This document shows positions 8,794 to 19,219 of a DNA stretch of 64,000 bases, in pieces. Each line of letters begins with the position of its first letter. Within the stretch, counting starts at the first letter, position 1. The stretch is from Martensiomyces pterosporus. Taxonomy: Eukaryota; Kickxellomycota; Kickxellomycetes; Kickxellales; Kickxellaceae. Position numbers and translations under genes: made by a program. The stretch covers positions 7,572 through 71,571 of the forward strand of contig MU603973.1 of assembly GCA_025201845.1 (NCBI GenBank), written 5' to 3'. Below the pieces are notes generated by a model, which worked only from the letters and a program-made list of their open reading frames with translations, was not told the origin of the DNA and ran no database searches.

Positions 8794-8945
8794 TGTTGGT
8801 TAGCTGAGCGAAGCGAAGTTAATGAATATATTAGAAAAGAGCGAAAGGGATGTTTACGAAGCTAAAGAGCCCCTGAGAGGGAAGCAGTGTCAGCGAAGTA
8901 TTTATGTGCGCCTCTGTCCAGCCATGGCTGACAATCCCGACAACA
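8794..8945 (-). repeat. LTR-like dispersed repeat, copy E
   Basis: 152 bp, from TGTTGGTTAGCTGAGCGAAG to ATCCCGACAACA. GAAG occurs immediately outside both ends (8790-8793 and 8946-8949), a possible target duplication. It carries the full set of shared blocks, including GTTTACGAAGCTAAAGAG and AGCGAAGTATTTATGTGCGC. Confidence 0.6.
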
Positions 8946-8986
8946 GAAGTGAGGGAGAGAAAACAAATAAAAGATTATAAAGAAAG

Positions 8987-9213
8987 CTAATAGTTGATTC
9001 TTAAACCAAGCTCCTCAAGTGAGTCAAAAACTTTGATACTATGCAGATGAGGAAACGCATTAGCATAGTGAACAACTCGCTACACCCTACTAATTACTCT
9101 TCATTTGGAATATTAGCAAGAGCGCCAGAGCATTGAGCATTCTGTACTTGTATGGAATATCCAAATTTGTATGGCTGTAGGAGACCAGCCGGTGAGTTGA
9201 TGGAAATACATTG
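8987..9213 (-). pseudogene. possible LRR/F-box-type gene relic beside copy E
   Basis: The minus-strand frame at 8987-9079 ends in FPHLHSIKVFDSLEELGLRI before a stop. This spacing of Leu/Phe/Ile resembles the last leucine-rich repeat of fungal F-box/LRR proteins. A second frame just upstream (about 9093-9213, with TNLDIPYKYRMLNALALLL) is one base out of register and separated by stops. No start or promoter is visible. It is read as a decayed gene tail; chance is possible. Confidence 0.25.
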
Positions 9214-9503
9214 ACGCAACCATCTTCAACACTTTTCACGCCAGATCATGCCAATTGAAATGCAGTGACAAGCGGGATCGCTGCTTTTATGTCCAATACT
9301 TTGCGGGCGATGCATCCAGTCGCACTACCCATGTGCAACACCGAAACTTTGGGAAAATACTGCATGCCATCGGCACGGCTTCCCCCATCTGTGCAACACT
9401 CCACTGCCTAAAAGAAGCCATGTCCGCGGGTCTGTGGTTTACCCGCACCGAGGATCACACAAGGCATTGCAGACTGAAAGACAAGGTGATGCCGAGCGAG
9501 AGG

Positions 9504-9510
9504 TATAAAT
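9504..9510 (+). promoter_or_regulatory. TATA box of the DUF3533 gene
   Basis: TATAAAT lies 98 bp before the ATG at 9602. Confidence 0.6.
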
Positions 9511-9601
9511 GCACACCACCGCGTTTAGCACTCGCGAATGCTTCTTCAGAATCCTCACTTCGATCACCTGTATTTTTACTAATATCCTTTGTCTTTAAAG
9601 A

Positions 9602-11047
9602 ATGCTTGGGGTTTATTCCTGGCGGTACCACGCCGAAAAGGACGACGGCCGCGTGGATCTGAACGACACTGCGCTCCACAAGACACTGGCTGAGCGCGCT
9701 AGATGGTACTTGAAGGTGGTCGGGATATCGACAGTAATGCTCTGGGCAGCGCTGTCCCTGTTCTATGGCTGCGTCCACAAGCGCGGATCGCTGGTCAACA
9801 ACATCAAGGTGCAGGTAATTGACCTGGATGGCGGTGAGGTAGGCGCAAACATTACACGGATGGTCCTCGATACGCCGCCGAGCAACTCGCTGCCGACATG
9901 GGAAAAGTTTGACGGCGTGGATTCGATTGACGCTGCAAAGACCTGGGTGCGGCGAAACGGCTGGGGTGCACTTGTAATCAACAGCGGCCTCACCAAACGG
10001 CTCAACAGCGCACTATACAATGGCGAAGAGTACAATTCCACGAAGGCACTGACGCTGCTCGTATCTACTGGTCGCCAAGCCATCGCTGAACTGATGTTTG
10101 TGCAATCAGCGCTGACTGAGGTGCCCAATGCTGTCCGCACCAAATACTCGCTGCAGCTGATCAGTCAATTCAGGTCGCTGTCGGCTGAGCAAAAAGCAGG
10201 ACTCAGAACAAACCACGCGGTTTTGTTCGATCCGCTGCACTACACCAAGATCAATGTCGCGCCAGACAACTACCCAATTGCGCCTGTAGCAACAACATTC
10301 GGATACCTCGTCTGCACGCTTTGCACGCTGCCGATGCTGATCTCGTGCAAGTTCTCCAGCTTTCCGATATTCCAGAAGGTAAAGTACCGCCACCTGGTGC
10401 CCATGTGGATCACGCTCATCTTCTGCTGGTCGCTGACAGTGTCGCTGTACTACTCGCTGGCGTTTTTGGCGTTCAAGGGGCCCGACTACAAGTGGCTGCA
10501 CCAGGGGCTGGCGTACACAGCCGGCCGGTTCTTCTCGATCTGGTTCAGCGCCACTGCTGTGGTAATGGTCGTAGCGTTGTGGCTCTTTATGTGGTTCCTC
10601 AACCTGCCGCCATGCATCCTTGCGCTGCCGTCGCTTCTGACTGTTCTTCCAAACGTTGTCAGCTGCATCAATCCAATGGAGCTGGCGCCAAGGTTCTATC
10701 GCTTCTTCTATGCGCTGCCGTTCTACAATGGCACCAAGATCATGAAGTACATCACGACGGGTGCCTACCCGCGGCTGGGACTCAACATTGGTGTGCTCTT
10801 GGGTGAGGTCGCTGTAATGATGCTCGCTCTGTCGGCATCGATCTGGCTGCGCCAGTACTTTGTTCTCCAGGGCATGTCTGACTTCCATGGGTGGTACCGC
10901 GGCACCATTTTCTTCCACAGTCCAGTGCCGTACTACAGGCAGCAGTGCGCGGAGCCCTCGGGCGATGGCGAGAGCACCGTGCACATCACCGACGACGACG
11001 ACTCGGACGATGACGTCAGTCTGCGAACGGGCAATCTTGGTGTCTAG
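9602..11047 (+). CDS. Sng1/DUF3533-family multi-spanning membrane protein
   Basis: 481 aa. The order of parts is that of the fungal DUF3533 family, whose yeast members include Sng1 (nitrosoguanidine resistance). There is one membrane segment at about 40-58 (VVGISTVMLWAALSLFYGC), then a large extracytoplasmic domain (KVQVIDLDGG, WGALVINSGL) to about residue 210. About five further membrane segments follow (FGYLVCTLCTLPMLI, PMWITLIFCWSLTVSLYYSL, FSATAVVMVVALWLFMWFL, LTVLPNVVSCINPMEL, GVLLGEVAVMMLALSASIWL). The C-terminus is an acidic cytosolic tail with a run of Asp residues. The topology resembles ABC-2-type permeases without an ATPase. A role in drug or lipid handling at the plasma membrane is known for yeast relatives; here it is inference. 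It is convergent with Rad6, with 82 bp between stops. Confidence 0.82.
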   Translation: MLGVYSWRYHAEKDDGRVDLNDTALHKTLAERARWYLKVVGISTVMLWAALSLFYGCVHKRGSLVNNIKVQVIDLDGGEVGANITRMVLDTPPSNSLPTWEKFDGVDSIDAAKTWVRRNGWGALVINSGLTKRLNSALYNGEEYNSTKALTLLVSTGRQAIAELMFVQSALTEVPNAVRTKYSLQLISQFRSLSAEQKAGLRTNHAVLFDPLHYTKINVAPDNYPIAPVATTFGYLVCTLCTLPMLISCKFSSFPIFQKVKYRHLVPMWITLIFCWSLTVSLYYSLAFLAFKGPDYKWLHQGLAYTAGRFFSIWFSATAVVMVVALWLFMWFLNLPPCILALPSLLTVLPNVVSCINPMELAPRFYRFFYALPFYNGTKIMKYITTGAYPRLGLNIGVLLGEVAVMMLALSASIWLRQYFVLQGMSDFHGWYRGTIFFHSPVPYYRQQCAEPSGDGESTVHITDDDDSDDDVSLRTGNLGV

Positions 11048-11129
11048 CAGCTTTACTTATAGCCTCGTGTTTAGCACATAAATGAAATGAAAAATGAAAC
11101 AAAAGGAAACAGCTAACCGCAACGACGGA

Positions 11130-11677
11130 TTACTCCCAGGAGGACTCCACAGTCTCGCGCACTCGCCGAATGTACTCCTTGCGATTCTCCCTGTAGAGCG
11201 TGGCAGCCTCGGCGTTGGCAGGGCTGTTGGGGTTTGGATCATGCAGCAGACTCTGGATGGAGGTCAGGATGGCCGCAACGTCATATGTCGGCGACCAGCG
11301 GTTCTGCAGGATATCCAAGCACAGCTCGCCGTTGGCGTAGACGTTCGGGTGGAACATTTTCGAAGCAAAGCGGACGGTCGGCGGCTTGTTGGGATATGTC
11401 TCGTCGAAATTCAGCACGAGTTTGAACGTGCCGTCCTCGAAAGGCGTGTCCGCTACAGGAGGAAAAGCAAAATTCAACCCACCAGGTGTTAGCAAATTAA
11501 GCTCATCTCGCCAACACGAGCCGCCGCCAGTAGCCTTTTTTTCTTACCTGGCCCGAAAATGACCGCATTCCACACCATAATGTTGTCTGGGCAGGGCGCT
11601 CCCGAAATTCCGCCCGGCGGGTCGCTCTGAAGCCGCTTGAAATCGCGCATAAGCCGGCGGCGAGTAGGCGTAGACAT
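11130..11677 (-). CDS. RAD6: Rad6/Ubc2 ubiquitin-conjugating enzyme E2 (one intron)
   Basis: E2 of the Rad6 class, which in yeast works with Rad18 on PCNA, with Bre1 on histone H2B and with Ubr1 in N-end-rule degradation. The gene has two exons: 11548-11677 (43 codons plus one base) and 11130-11452. The 95-bp intron (11453-11547) has donor GTAAGA and acceptor TAG. The split codon gives Ala44. The spliced product is 150 aa, within a few residues of other Rad6 proteins. It starts [17 protein letters not shown], contains [20 protein letters not shown] with the active Cys at 88, and ends ESSWE without the acidic tail found in budding yeast. The stop is 82 bp from that of the convergent DUF3533 gene, and its ATG lies 160 bp after the M1 aminopeptidase stop. 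No TATA box was found, as for the other housekeeping genes here. Confidence 0.96.
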
Positions 11678-11836
11678 TTTCGATAGTGCTGAAAAGGCGG
11701 TAACAAGGTGCTCAATTGAAAACAAAGCAAAGACAAGAGGCAAAATGCTATTCCTCCGCGCCGCAGACACATTACACAGCCAGGCAGCAAAGCAGATATC
11801 ACGTGACAAATACTCCATTCGCTAATTACTCGGTGA

Positions 11837-14740
11837 TTAATCTAGAGGTACATTTTGCTCAAACCACTGGATGACATCGTCCTTGTCGCGCTCAAACCAC
11901 GCAGCGCGGATGCGGATAAACTCGAGCGCCTGCGGCAGCGTCCTGTCGAACACAGCGGTGTGCTTGTCGCAGAACCACTCCTCGATGGTGTCAGCCATCT
12001 CGAATGTCGAAAAGTCGCCAATTGCAGTCTTCACGACGTAGCCCAAGAGAGCCGAGCACTCGCCAAGGCGGCTGACGATGCGCTGGTAGTTGGTGATGAA
12101 CCACCTCCACACGACATGCTTGCTGTGGAAGTTGGCAGTGACCATGAACCCAATGACAATGTTGAGGTCCTGCGGATACACCCTGTCCGTCATTGCATAC
12201 TCGAGCGTCTCCCACATGCGGTCGGGGTCGGCGGTGCATGCCAGCGCACCCAGTGCGGCCATCCGGTGGTCCTCGCTGAGGTGCCACCTGTCGCAGTGCT
12301 CGTACATCTCGCGCACTCGGGCATAGTTGCATGGCGGTCCGCTGCGCACGGCGATCTCAAATACGGACGACGTAAAGTCGTGGTGGAACGGCTTGTCGTC
12401 TGGGCAGCTGTAAAACTCGTCAAACAGCCTGCACGCCTCGCTGATCACTGCCGTGTCGCCGGACCAGCCGGATCGCGGGATGGAAATGGCGCGAAGGCGC
12501 GCAACAAGCGGACCGTCGTCTGGCCGGTGCGACCACCCTAGGGAGGCAGCTAGCGGGCTGAACATTGCGCGAGCAAATGCCAGCATGCGTCGGCGCAGCG
12601 GCTCTGACTCGTCGGCCCACGTCAAGTACATGCTCTCCATGTAGAGGCTGATGATCTGCCACACAACGTACTGGTTGACGCTCTGAAAGGCGTCCATCAT
12701 GTCCAGCAGATCGCTCGTCTTGGCAAACCCGCTGGTGACCAGCGCAATCATGTCCGTCAGAATGCCGACCACGTCAACCGTGCGCAGCTCGCCGCTCTTT
12801 ATGGCCACCGCCAGCCGACGCAGCGCCTGCGGCGAGTAGCACACGCGGTAGAGGCCGGCGTTGTCGTAGTTGAGCTTGAACCACTTGGCGCCTGTGCCGC
12901 CGGGAATGGCAAACGTGCCCTTTCTTGTGTCAAGGATCGCGTGCGAGATTGCAGCCTCGTCGCTTGTGGTTGACGATGCAATGGCCAGCGGCACCCACCA
13001 AGTAACAGAATCTTCGCTGGCGTCGGCCTTGCCCGAGTACAGGTATCGGTTCTGTCTCACGTGTATTTGGCCGCTCTCCAGCTGCTCGTCGACCGTAACG
13101 ACGGGATACCCAACCATGGTTGTCCAGCTGCTCATCAGCGCGGTGATATCCAGCCCCGACGCCTCCTCCAGGGCACACCACAGGTCCTCGGTCGTGGCAG
13201 TCCCGTACTGGTGCGTGACCAAGTACGCCTGCACTCCGCTCATAAACGTATCGATGCCCAGGTGTGCGCTAAGCATGCGGATAAGCGAGCACCCCTTGTA
13301 GTACGTGATTGAGTCAAAGACCTGGTCAATGTCGGCGCTCCCCTTGATGGTGACCTTGATCGGATGCGACGACCGGAGGGAATCCGCGTTGAGTGCGCTC
13401 TGCCTGTCCTCGATGGCAAAGTGGTCCCAGCGGTGCCACTCGGGGTACAGGCTGTCGGTGATGTAGATGCCGATCCACGTAGCAAACCCCTCGTTGAGCC
13501 ACAGGTCGTCCCACCACGACATTGTCACGAGGTTGCCGAACCACTGGTGGCTCAGCTCGTGCGCAATCACGTAGACAGCCTTTTGCCGGATCCACAGACT
13601 GGTCTGGCTGGTGATGTACAGGCGCACGGTGCGGAACAGCACGAGACCCCAATTCTCCATCCCGCCGGCCTCAAGCTCGGGGACAGCTACAAGATCGAGC
13701 TTTGGCAGCGGGTAGGGGTATGCAAACATGTCCACCAGCTTCTCGAGCACCTGCACCGCGGTGTCCAGCGAAAACTGGACCTTGTCAACGTCTGCAGGCG
13801 GCGTGTATATGCGGCACTTTACGGGCGCTGGGTTTCCGCTTTCGTCCCTGGGCCCACTCAGCGCAGTGGCCTCGATGTAATCCAGCTCGCCAGCGACAAT
13901 GGCCAGCAGGTAGGTCGACATCCTTGGCGTGCGCTCAAAGCGCACAGTTTTCAGCTTGCCGTGCTCAGCTGCATACGCCTCTGGCATATTGGACAGAGTG
14001 ACAAAGTTCGAGGGCACCGTCAACGAGAGCGTGAATTCGGCCTTGATCCCGGGCTCGTCCCAGCAGGGAAACGCGAGGCGCGCGCACTTGGCCTGGAACT
14101 GCGTGACGATCATGTACGACGGCTTGCCCGACCGATCTCTGTACCTGCACCTGTACATGCCGTACATGCTGTCGCCGAGCACTCCCGTGTATACGATGAT
14201 CACCACCACACCTGCCGAGTGGCAAAGCGGATCCAGAGTCACGGGCAGGCGAATCGTGGCGGTCTCCATCTGCGTATCATAGCTGATGCCATCGCATGTC
14301 ACCGCAGCTAGTGTTTTGCCGGTGGGCGAGAGAACCGTGGCTTGCTCGATGCAGATGTCCATGGAGTGCAGGGTGATTGCACTGGTGGGCTGGTTGACTT
14401 TGACAGCGATGGAGACGGACCCTGAAAACTTGCCCGCCTCGATGCTGGGGTGCAGGTGGATGTCGTAGTGCGTGGGCGTGAGGGTAGCTGGGAGCAAGCC
14501 ACTGGCCATTGTCGATGATGCAGCCACACAGGAGCTGGCAGCTGACGACACGGTAGCGTCACTTGCTGTCTGCTGCATTTCTAAAGCAGGTGATATCCCT
14601 TCGCCCGATACGAGCTGGACGGTGGCCACCGCCTCAGCTTCTGCTGCTGCTGTAGCTGTCGCTGCTGCTGCTGCTGCTGTGTTTGACACTATGTCTGTGG
14701 ATGCATCAGCGCTATGGGAAATGTCTGGTTTGAGCGCCAT
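11837..14740 (-). CDS. M1-family zinc aminopeptidase (puromycin-sensitive/Ape2 type)
   Basis: A cytosolic or organellar aminopeptidase that removes N-terminal residues from peptides. From the ATG at 14740 it is 967 aa. A low-complexity Ala/Thr-rich leader (about 1-75) precedes the M1 N-terminal beta domain. The substrate-anchoring GGMEN is at 359-363, the zinc site HELSH at 394-398 with third ligand E417 (LNEGFATW), and an ERAP1-like C-terminal helical domain runs to the end (VIQWFEQNVPLD). The frame stays open upstream to 14830, but that codon is GTG, and a splice donor, a TACTAAC branch site and acceptors lie between 14855 and 14744. So the first ATG, MALKPDIS, is taken as the start just after a 5'-UTR intron. 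Yeast Aap1/Ape2 and mammalian NPEPPS are the closest named relatives. Confidence 0.93.
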   Translation of the reverse strand: MALKPDISHSADASTDIVSNTAAAAAATATAAAEAEAVATVQLVSGEGISPALEMQQTASDATVSSAASSCVAASSTMASGLLPATLTPTHYDIHLHPSIEAGKFSGSVSIAVKVNQPTSAITLHSMDICIEQATVLSPTGKTLAAVTCDGISYDTQMETATIRLPVTLDPLCHSAGVVVIIVYTGVLGDSMYGMYRCRYRDRSGKPSYMIVTQFQAKCARLAFPCWDEPGIKAEFTLSLTVPSNFVTLSNMPEAYAAEHGKLKTVRFERTPRMSTYLLAIVAGELDYIEATALSGPRDESGNPAPVKCRIYTPPADVDKVQFSLDTAVQVLEKLVDMFAYPYPLPKLDLVAVPELEAGGMENWGLVLFRTVRLYITSQTSLWIRQKAVYVIAHELSHQWFGNLVTMSWWDDLWLNEGFATWIGIYITDSLYPEWHRWDHFAIEDRQSALNADSLRSSHPIKVTIKGSADIDQVFDSITYYKGCSLIRMLSAHLGIDTFMSGVQAYLVTHQYGTATTEDLWCALEEASGLDITALMSSWTTMVGYPVVTVDEQLESGQIHVRQNRYLYSGKADASEDSVTWWVPLAIASSTTSDEAAISHAILDTRKGTFAIPGGTGAKWFKLNYDNAGLYRVCYSPQALRRLAVAIKSGELRTVDVVGILTDMIALVTSGFAKTSDLLDMMDAFQSVNQYVVWQIISLYMESMYLTWADESEPLRRRMLAFARAMFSPLAASLGWSHRPDDGPLVARLRAISIPRSGWSGDTAVISEACRLFDEFYSCPDDKPFHHDFTSSVFEIAVRSGPPCNYARVREMYEHCDRWHLSEDHRMAALGALACTADPDRMWETLEYAMTDRVYPQDLNIVIGFMVTANFHSKHVVWRWFITNYQRIVSRLGECSALLGYVVKTAIGDFSTFEMADTIEEWFCDKHTAVFDRTLPQALEFIRIRAAWFERDKDDVIQWFEQNVPLD

Positions 14741-14743
14741 TGC

Positions 14744-14855
14744 CTGTGTGCTATGATGTGCAGTAGAGGCCAGACGGATGGAGGCTGATTGTGTTAGTAG
14801 CTGGACCCTCCGCCCGTGTCGGCTGAGCACGTGTGATTTTTCGCCAGGGACTTAC
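14744..14855 (-). other. probable 5'-UTR intron of the aminopeptidase gene
   Basis: On the minus strand GTAAGT (from 14855) is followed by a perfect TACTAAC branch sequence at 14799-14793. Possible acceptors are TAG (ending at 14751) or CAG (ending at 14744), the latter three bases before the ATG. The codons upstream in the same frame contain no ATG, so the intron is most likely in the leader. Confidence 0.6.
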
Positions 14856-15886
14856 AGGTTGATTTGGTGGCGATGTGGAAATAAGAGCCAAAAGCGCAGA
14901 GGTGGTGACGGCGAGGGAGAAGGGCAAGAACGAGGCAGGAGTTATAGATAACGCAATTAATAAACGAGCAGGCTCAGGCAAAGAGAGTAGACGAGTACGC
15001 GAGAGTGAGAAAGCAGGAGAGAGGCACGGCGAACAAAATGGGCACTGCGCGTGGTTGTTTTATGCCTCCATTCACCCGCTCCACAATCCATTCAACCACA
15101 CAAGCAGGAAGCTGCGAAGCGAAATTTCCCTCCTCTTGCGCCGTTCCTATTTTGTCCAAACTGGCCCACGTTGTGCATGAAATGAATTGCAGCAGGCAGC
15201 CTGGGATAGGGGGGAGCAGCGAGGTGTGCGGCTGATACAAGGGAGAACAATGCACAGGCACCTGTTCCGGCCACACACGCAACCAGCATACATGCACAGC
15301 AAATTGAATGCGACGGCACTCAGGCACTTCCCTCTTTGCTGCACATGATACACATGTAGCGCACACCTGCTGGATTAATAAAGCAGCGCAGGCGTGCAGT
15401 GGCCATCCTTCTGCTCTAGCGCTGCTGGCGCGAGGTGTGAATCTGTGTGAATGGGCGGTTGATGCGCGGACAATGGCCGAGAGCTGAGTGCACGCCATAA
15501 TGGTGCGTCGCTGCAGCCAGCATGCGGACAAAGGGGATCCCTCATCGCTCTGCTGGCTCCTTCTCCAGTGCGCACAATCGCCACTGCTCTCCTCGCAGCT
15601 GTCACAGCTGCTCGTTCACTCCCAGTTTTTTCCATCAATGTTGTTCACTTGACCCACTCCGTCGTCATGCTCCCCAATGTGACATCGTCCCCATTCCCCA
15701 CGCCTCCCTCCCATGCGGCACGGCGTTTTATTCACAGCAAGGGACACCCACTCTCTCTTGTGGCCATGCGTCCAGCAAGCGGCAGAGGGAGCTGGCACAC
15801 ATTCTCCGCCTGCTCCTGCATGCAGCTCTTCCAGATATATTGCCTTTGAATTAAACAGCATGTCGCCCAGGAAACACTAAGGTCAG
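14856..15886. other. intergenic, nothing recognised
   Basis: About 1 kb between the aminopeptidase leader and the 3' end of the GATA gene. No motif-bearing frame, TATA-driven gene or RNA gene was seen. Confidence 0.5.
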
Positions 15887-16089
15887 CTATTTTTGCGGGG
15901 GGGCGGCGCTCTTGTTCAGGGACTCCAAAAGCGATGTGGAGCGATCCAGGAGCGCCTGCAGCCGCGCACATTCTCGCTGCAGCTCCTCGCGGGCCTTGTC
16001 CACATCCGTCTGGCTGGTCGGCACTGGCAGCTGAGGGGGCATCGGAGAAGCTGGCTGCTCCTCTTCTTTGACCGCCGTCATTCTCGGTA

Positions 16090-16132
<43 letters not shown>

Positions 16133-18502
16133 GGTAACGGCAGCATTTGGCTGTGGAGGCAGAGCCCGGGTCCTATCCACTATCGGCGGCAGCGAGATGC
16201 CAGTGGTAATATTGGCCACCGAGGCAGGTGCTGCTGTAGCCGCGCTGAAGGGCGGGCTCATCTCTGCAGCCTCCATCAGCGACTGAAGTCCATTTGACGA
16301 CCTTTGCGCCCGCATATCCACGGTCGAGCCACCCTGAGGGTGCTGCTGCTGCTGATGATGATCGGGATGCGCCGGCGCCCACACACGACTGCGCATCCTC
16401 GAGCTTGTGTCGGCGTCCCTCTCCACCTCCAGCTCAATCCTTCGCTCCGACACGGGCAGCGCGCCACCAACAGGAGACGGCGACATCGCCAGGGACGTTG
16501 CCGGGCTGGCACTGCGGCTAACCGACGACCCCTCGTAGACACTCGGGCTATCTTCGCCGCCATTCGCCTTCTCTGTCTGCGGTTGCTGCTGCTGCTGCTG
16601 CTGCTGGGGGATGCCTCGCCTGCGGCGCTTGATCGCATTGCGCTTCATTGAAATGGGCCTGTGCTTGTTGTGCAGCTTATAATACAGTCCACAGGCGTTG
16701 CACGTAACATGGCCATCGGCATCACGGCGCCACAGCGGGGTATAGTCCGTTCCGCAGTTGAAGCAAATCGGGCGATCGCATGTCGCCGCGCTGTCGCTGC
16801 CGCCTGCTTGGTCAGCATCAGCAGCAGCAGAGCTGGACGCTGCGCCGAATGTCTTAGAGCCACCAGCAGCGGCTATGGCAGCAGCAACGCTGGGTGGAAT
16901 CCTGCCTGGTCCGATTGCAGCCTCCGGAATCGGGCCGACAATGTTGCCCTGCTCATCTGTCGCTGCGCCGTTGGCAATAGCCGCCGCTCTCTCAGCCGCC
17001 GTCAGCCTGCGCACACCGCCGCTGGCAGCCGCCAATGACCCAATTGGGCGTGTGGTGTGCGGCAGGTGCTTCTGGTTGTACGCAGGGCACCCGTCGCAGG
17101 AGGGCCCGCCGCCCTTTCCATTACATGTTCCATCGCCCGGACACGTCCCCTCATCGCCATCGTGGCTGCCGTGGCTGCACCCGCCGCTCCCACAGGACGA
17201 CCCAGCCGATGCCGCCACATCGGCTGCTGCCTCCGCGTGCTTCTGGGCGCGCTTCAACGACAGCGGGCGCATCTTCCCATACGACTTCAAGTACAGCCCA
17301 CACGCGTTGCAAATCGGCGAGCCCTTGGGGTCCCTGCGCCAAAGCGGGGTCTTTGTTGTCCCGCAGTTGACGCATGTCATCGGACCCACAGGTCCGCCAG
17401 TGGGGGGCTTTTTGGGCTGCTTGCTGAGACCCTTGGCATCCTTGGCGCCCCCATCTGCGTCCCCTTGGCATGCAGCATCGCTTTTGACACTACTTCGTCC
17501 GCGCTTTGCCTGCGGCCCACCTGGGGCTACCGAGTACCCGAGGGTGCGCTTCGACGACTTCCCAACGCGCCTGACCATCGATGCCACCGCGATCGATGCT
17601 GCCTTGACTGCCGCTGCCTTTGCTGCCGCTGACATCAGCCGTGCCTCCTGAACTGTCACGCGCTGCGAGCTGGTGGCAGGCTGCGGGGCCCACTTCACCG
17701 GTGCCTCGACGGGCGATCTCTGGGCAGACACTGGGGGCAGTCTGGCTCCCTGCTCATACGGACCTGCTCGTACTATCTCCGATTGGCTGCTGCCAAGCGG
17801 CAGAGGGCGCTGGGCCGAGATGTTTGGAGACAGCGAGTGCGACCGCACCTCAATGCTATTGTGTGCGGGGCTCAGGCGGTTGCTGTCGCTTTCGGGCCTT
17901 TGCAAGTGGCGATACGCCATCGGCTGCTCCTGCGCCGACGACATGCTACTGCGGTGATGCAAGCCGGGCCTGTCATACTGCGCGTTGTACTGGCCCTGGG
18001 CATATGGGCGGTTTCTAAACTCATCAGACGCTGGCAGGTATCCCCTTTGCTGCTGCTGCTGCTGTTGTTGTTGTTGTTCCTGGAAGCTGTTCGCCCTATG
18101 ATGGTGGTGCTGGTGGTGATACGTGAGCGGCGGCGTGTGGTGGTGGCTGTGGCTGTGGTTGTGGTGGTAGCTGTGGTTGTGTGGCGACGACACTACTGGC
18201 TTGCTCAGCATCCCCGGGCTCCGTGATACGTGGATTTGCGGTGCTGGCGGCTGCGTAGCGTACTGCTGCTGTGGCGGCGGGCCACCTGCAGTCGACGGCG
18301 ATATTACTGACGGCTGCTGCTGTGCGTAGCTGCTGGCTCCGCTGTATGGCTGCTGCGGTCTATACTGGTGCTGGTGCTGGTGCTGCTGCTGCTGCTGCTG
18401 TGGTGGTGGTGGCTGCCGCTCAATGAGCGACGAGAGCGGCGGCAGACGTATCGAATTCGGCGTGCTCGGCGACACTGGCTTGAGCGAGTGCTGTCTGTCC
18501 AT
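15887..18502 (-). CDS. iron-responsive GATA repressor (SreA/Urbs1/Fep1/Sfu1 type)
   Basis: 871-aa nuclear repressor. Two GATA zinc fingers with C-x2-C-x17-C-x2-C spacing occur at C377/C380/C398/C401 ([10 protein letters not shown]) and C580/C583/C601/C604 ([10 protein letters not shown]). Between them is a cysteine block C454-x5-C460-x8-C469-x2-C472. This inter-finger block is the hallmark of fungal iron GATA factors, which bind GATA sites and shut off siderophore and iron-uptake genes when iron is plentiful; the block holds the iron or Fe-S cofactor. A leucine-rich coiled coil ends the protein ([22 protein letters not shown]), comparable to the Fep1 dimerisation tail. Poly-Gln and poly-Ala tracts flank the domains, and the N-terminus is rich in Gln and His. 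There is no intron. The gene is head-to-head with Hir1. General nitrogen GATA activators usually have one finger and lack the Cys block, so they are unlikely alternatives. Confidence 0.93.
16092..16131. repeat. CTG/CAG microsatellite coding poly-Ala
   Basis: About 13 copies of the triplet inside the GATA repressor gene, read as alanine on the minus strand. Other CAG-type runs in the same gene lie at about 16582-16606, 18046-18075 and 18380-18402 and code glutamine. Confidence 0.85.
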
Positions 18503-19219
18503 TCCTTTTTGTTCCAGATATTTTGAGGGGGCTGCTGCGAGCTGGCGTGAAGAGTAAGCAGATAGATAGGCAAAAGACTAGAGCTTCGGGATGCGAAGGG
18601 GAGGAATACTCTGTGGAGAGGGGCCTTGGGGGGGAGGGGAGGCGCACTCCTTTTCTTTCCGCTGCCAGATGGCGCCAAGGAGGGCGCAGTGGAAAAGATG
18701 GAGCGAACGAGTAATCTGTTTGGCTGGACAAGCAATCAAAAACGCTAAGAATCAAAAAGACTTTCTATTTGGAACGTTCCGGTAGAACCTTCCAATCTAC
18801 GCTTTTTTTTTTCGCATTCTAGAGATACGAGATGCATAAACAAATCCTTCCATTTCCCCCCGCTTCCACCAGCACGCCTGACAGGGGACGAGGGGGGCAG
18901 CTGTGGAAGACAGCCAGTTCTAAATCTGCGGAACCACCGTGCCCATTTGCGCCTGTGCCTTCGCCTCTGACTGGGCAGCGCCCGCAGAGGGGGCGGGCAC
19001 TGAGAAGTCGGCCAGTGTTCCAGGCAGAACGTCTGCGGAACACTGACACCCAAGCGTGGCTCAGCTCCCCTCGCCTGGAGAGCCGGCTGGCCGAGCCGCA
19101 GGACACGTCTCTCTCCCCCCCGGCGCACTCTTGCCTGCATCTGACGCACGCAGTTGATGGCAGGCTCCTCTCCTCTCCGCTTGCTCCTGCTGCTGGCACC
19201 TCAATTCACATCCAAAACA
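18503..19219. promoter_or_regulatory. shared divergent promoter region of the GATA repressor and Hir1
   Basis: 717 bp between the two ATGs, with no gene in between. No canonical TATA box was seen toward either gene. It contains a poly-T run at about 18804-18812. Confidence 0.45.

Noticed and set aside
13364..14311. Plus-strand frame of 315 codons antisense to the M1 aminopeptidase
   Set aside because: No ATG-linked promoter, no domain, composition typical of an antisense shadow.
14741..14830. N-terminal extension of the aminopeptidase that would look like a mitochondrial presequence
   Set aside because: Its first codon is GTG, and a donor, TACTAAC branch site and acceptors overlap it, so it is probably intron.
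16758..17651. Plus-strand frame of 297 codons antisense to the GATA repressor
   Set aside because: Ala/Pro-rich shadow of the zinc-finger gene.
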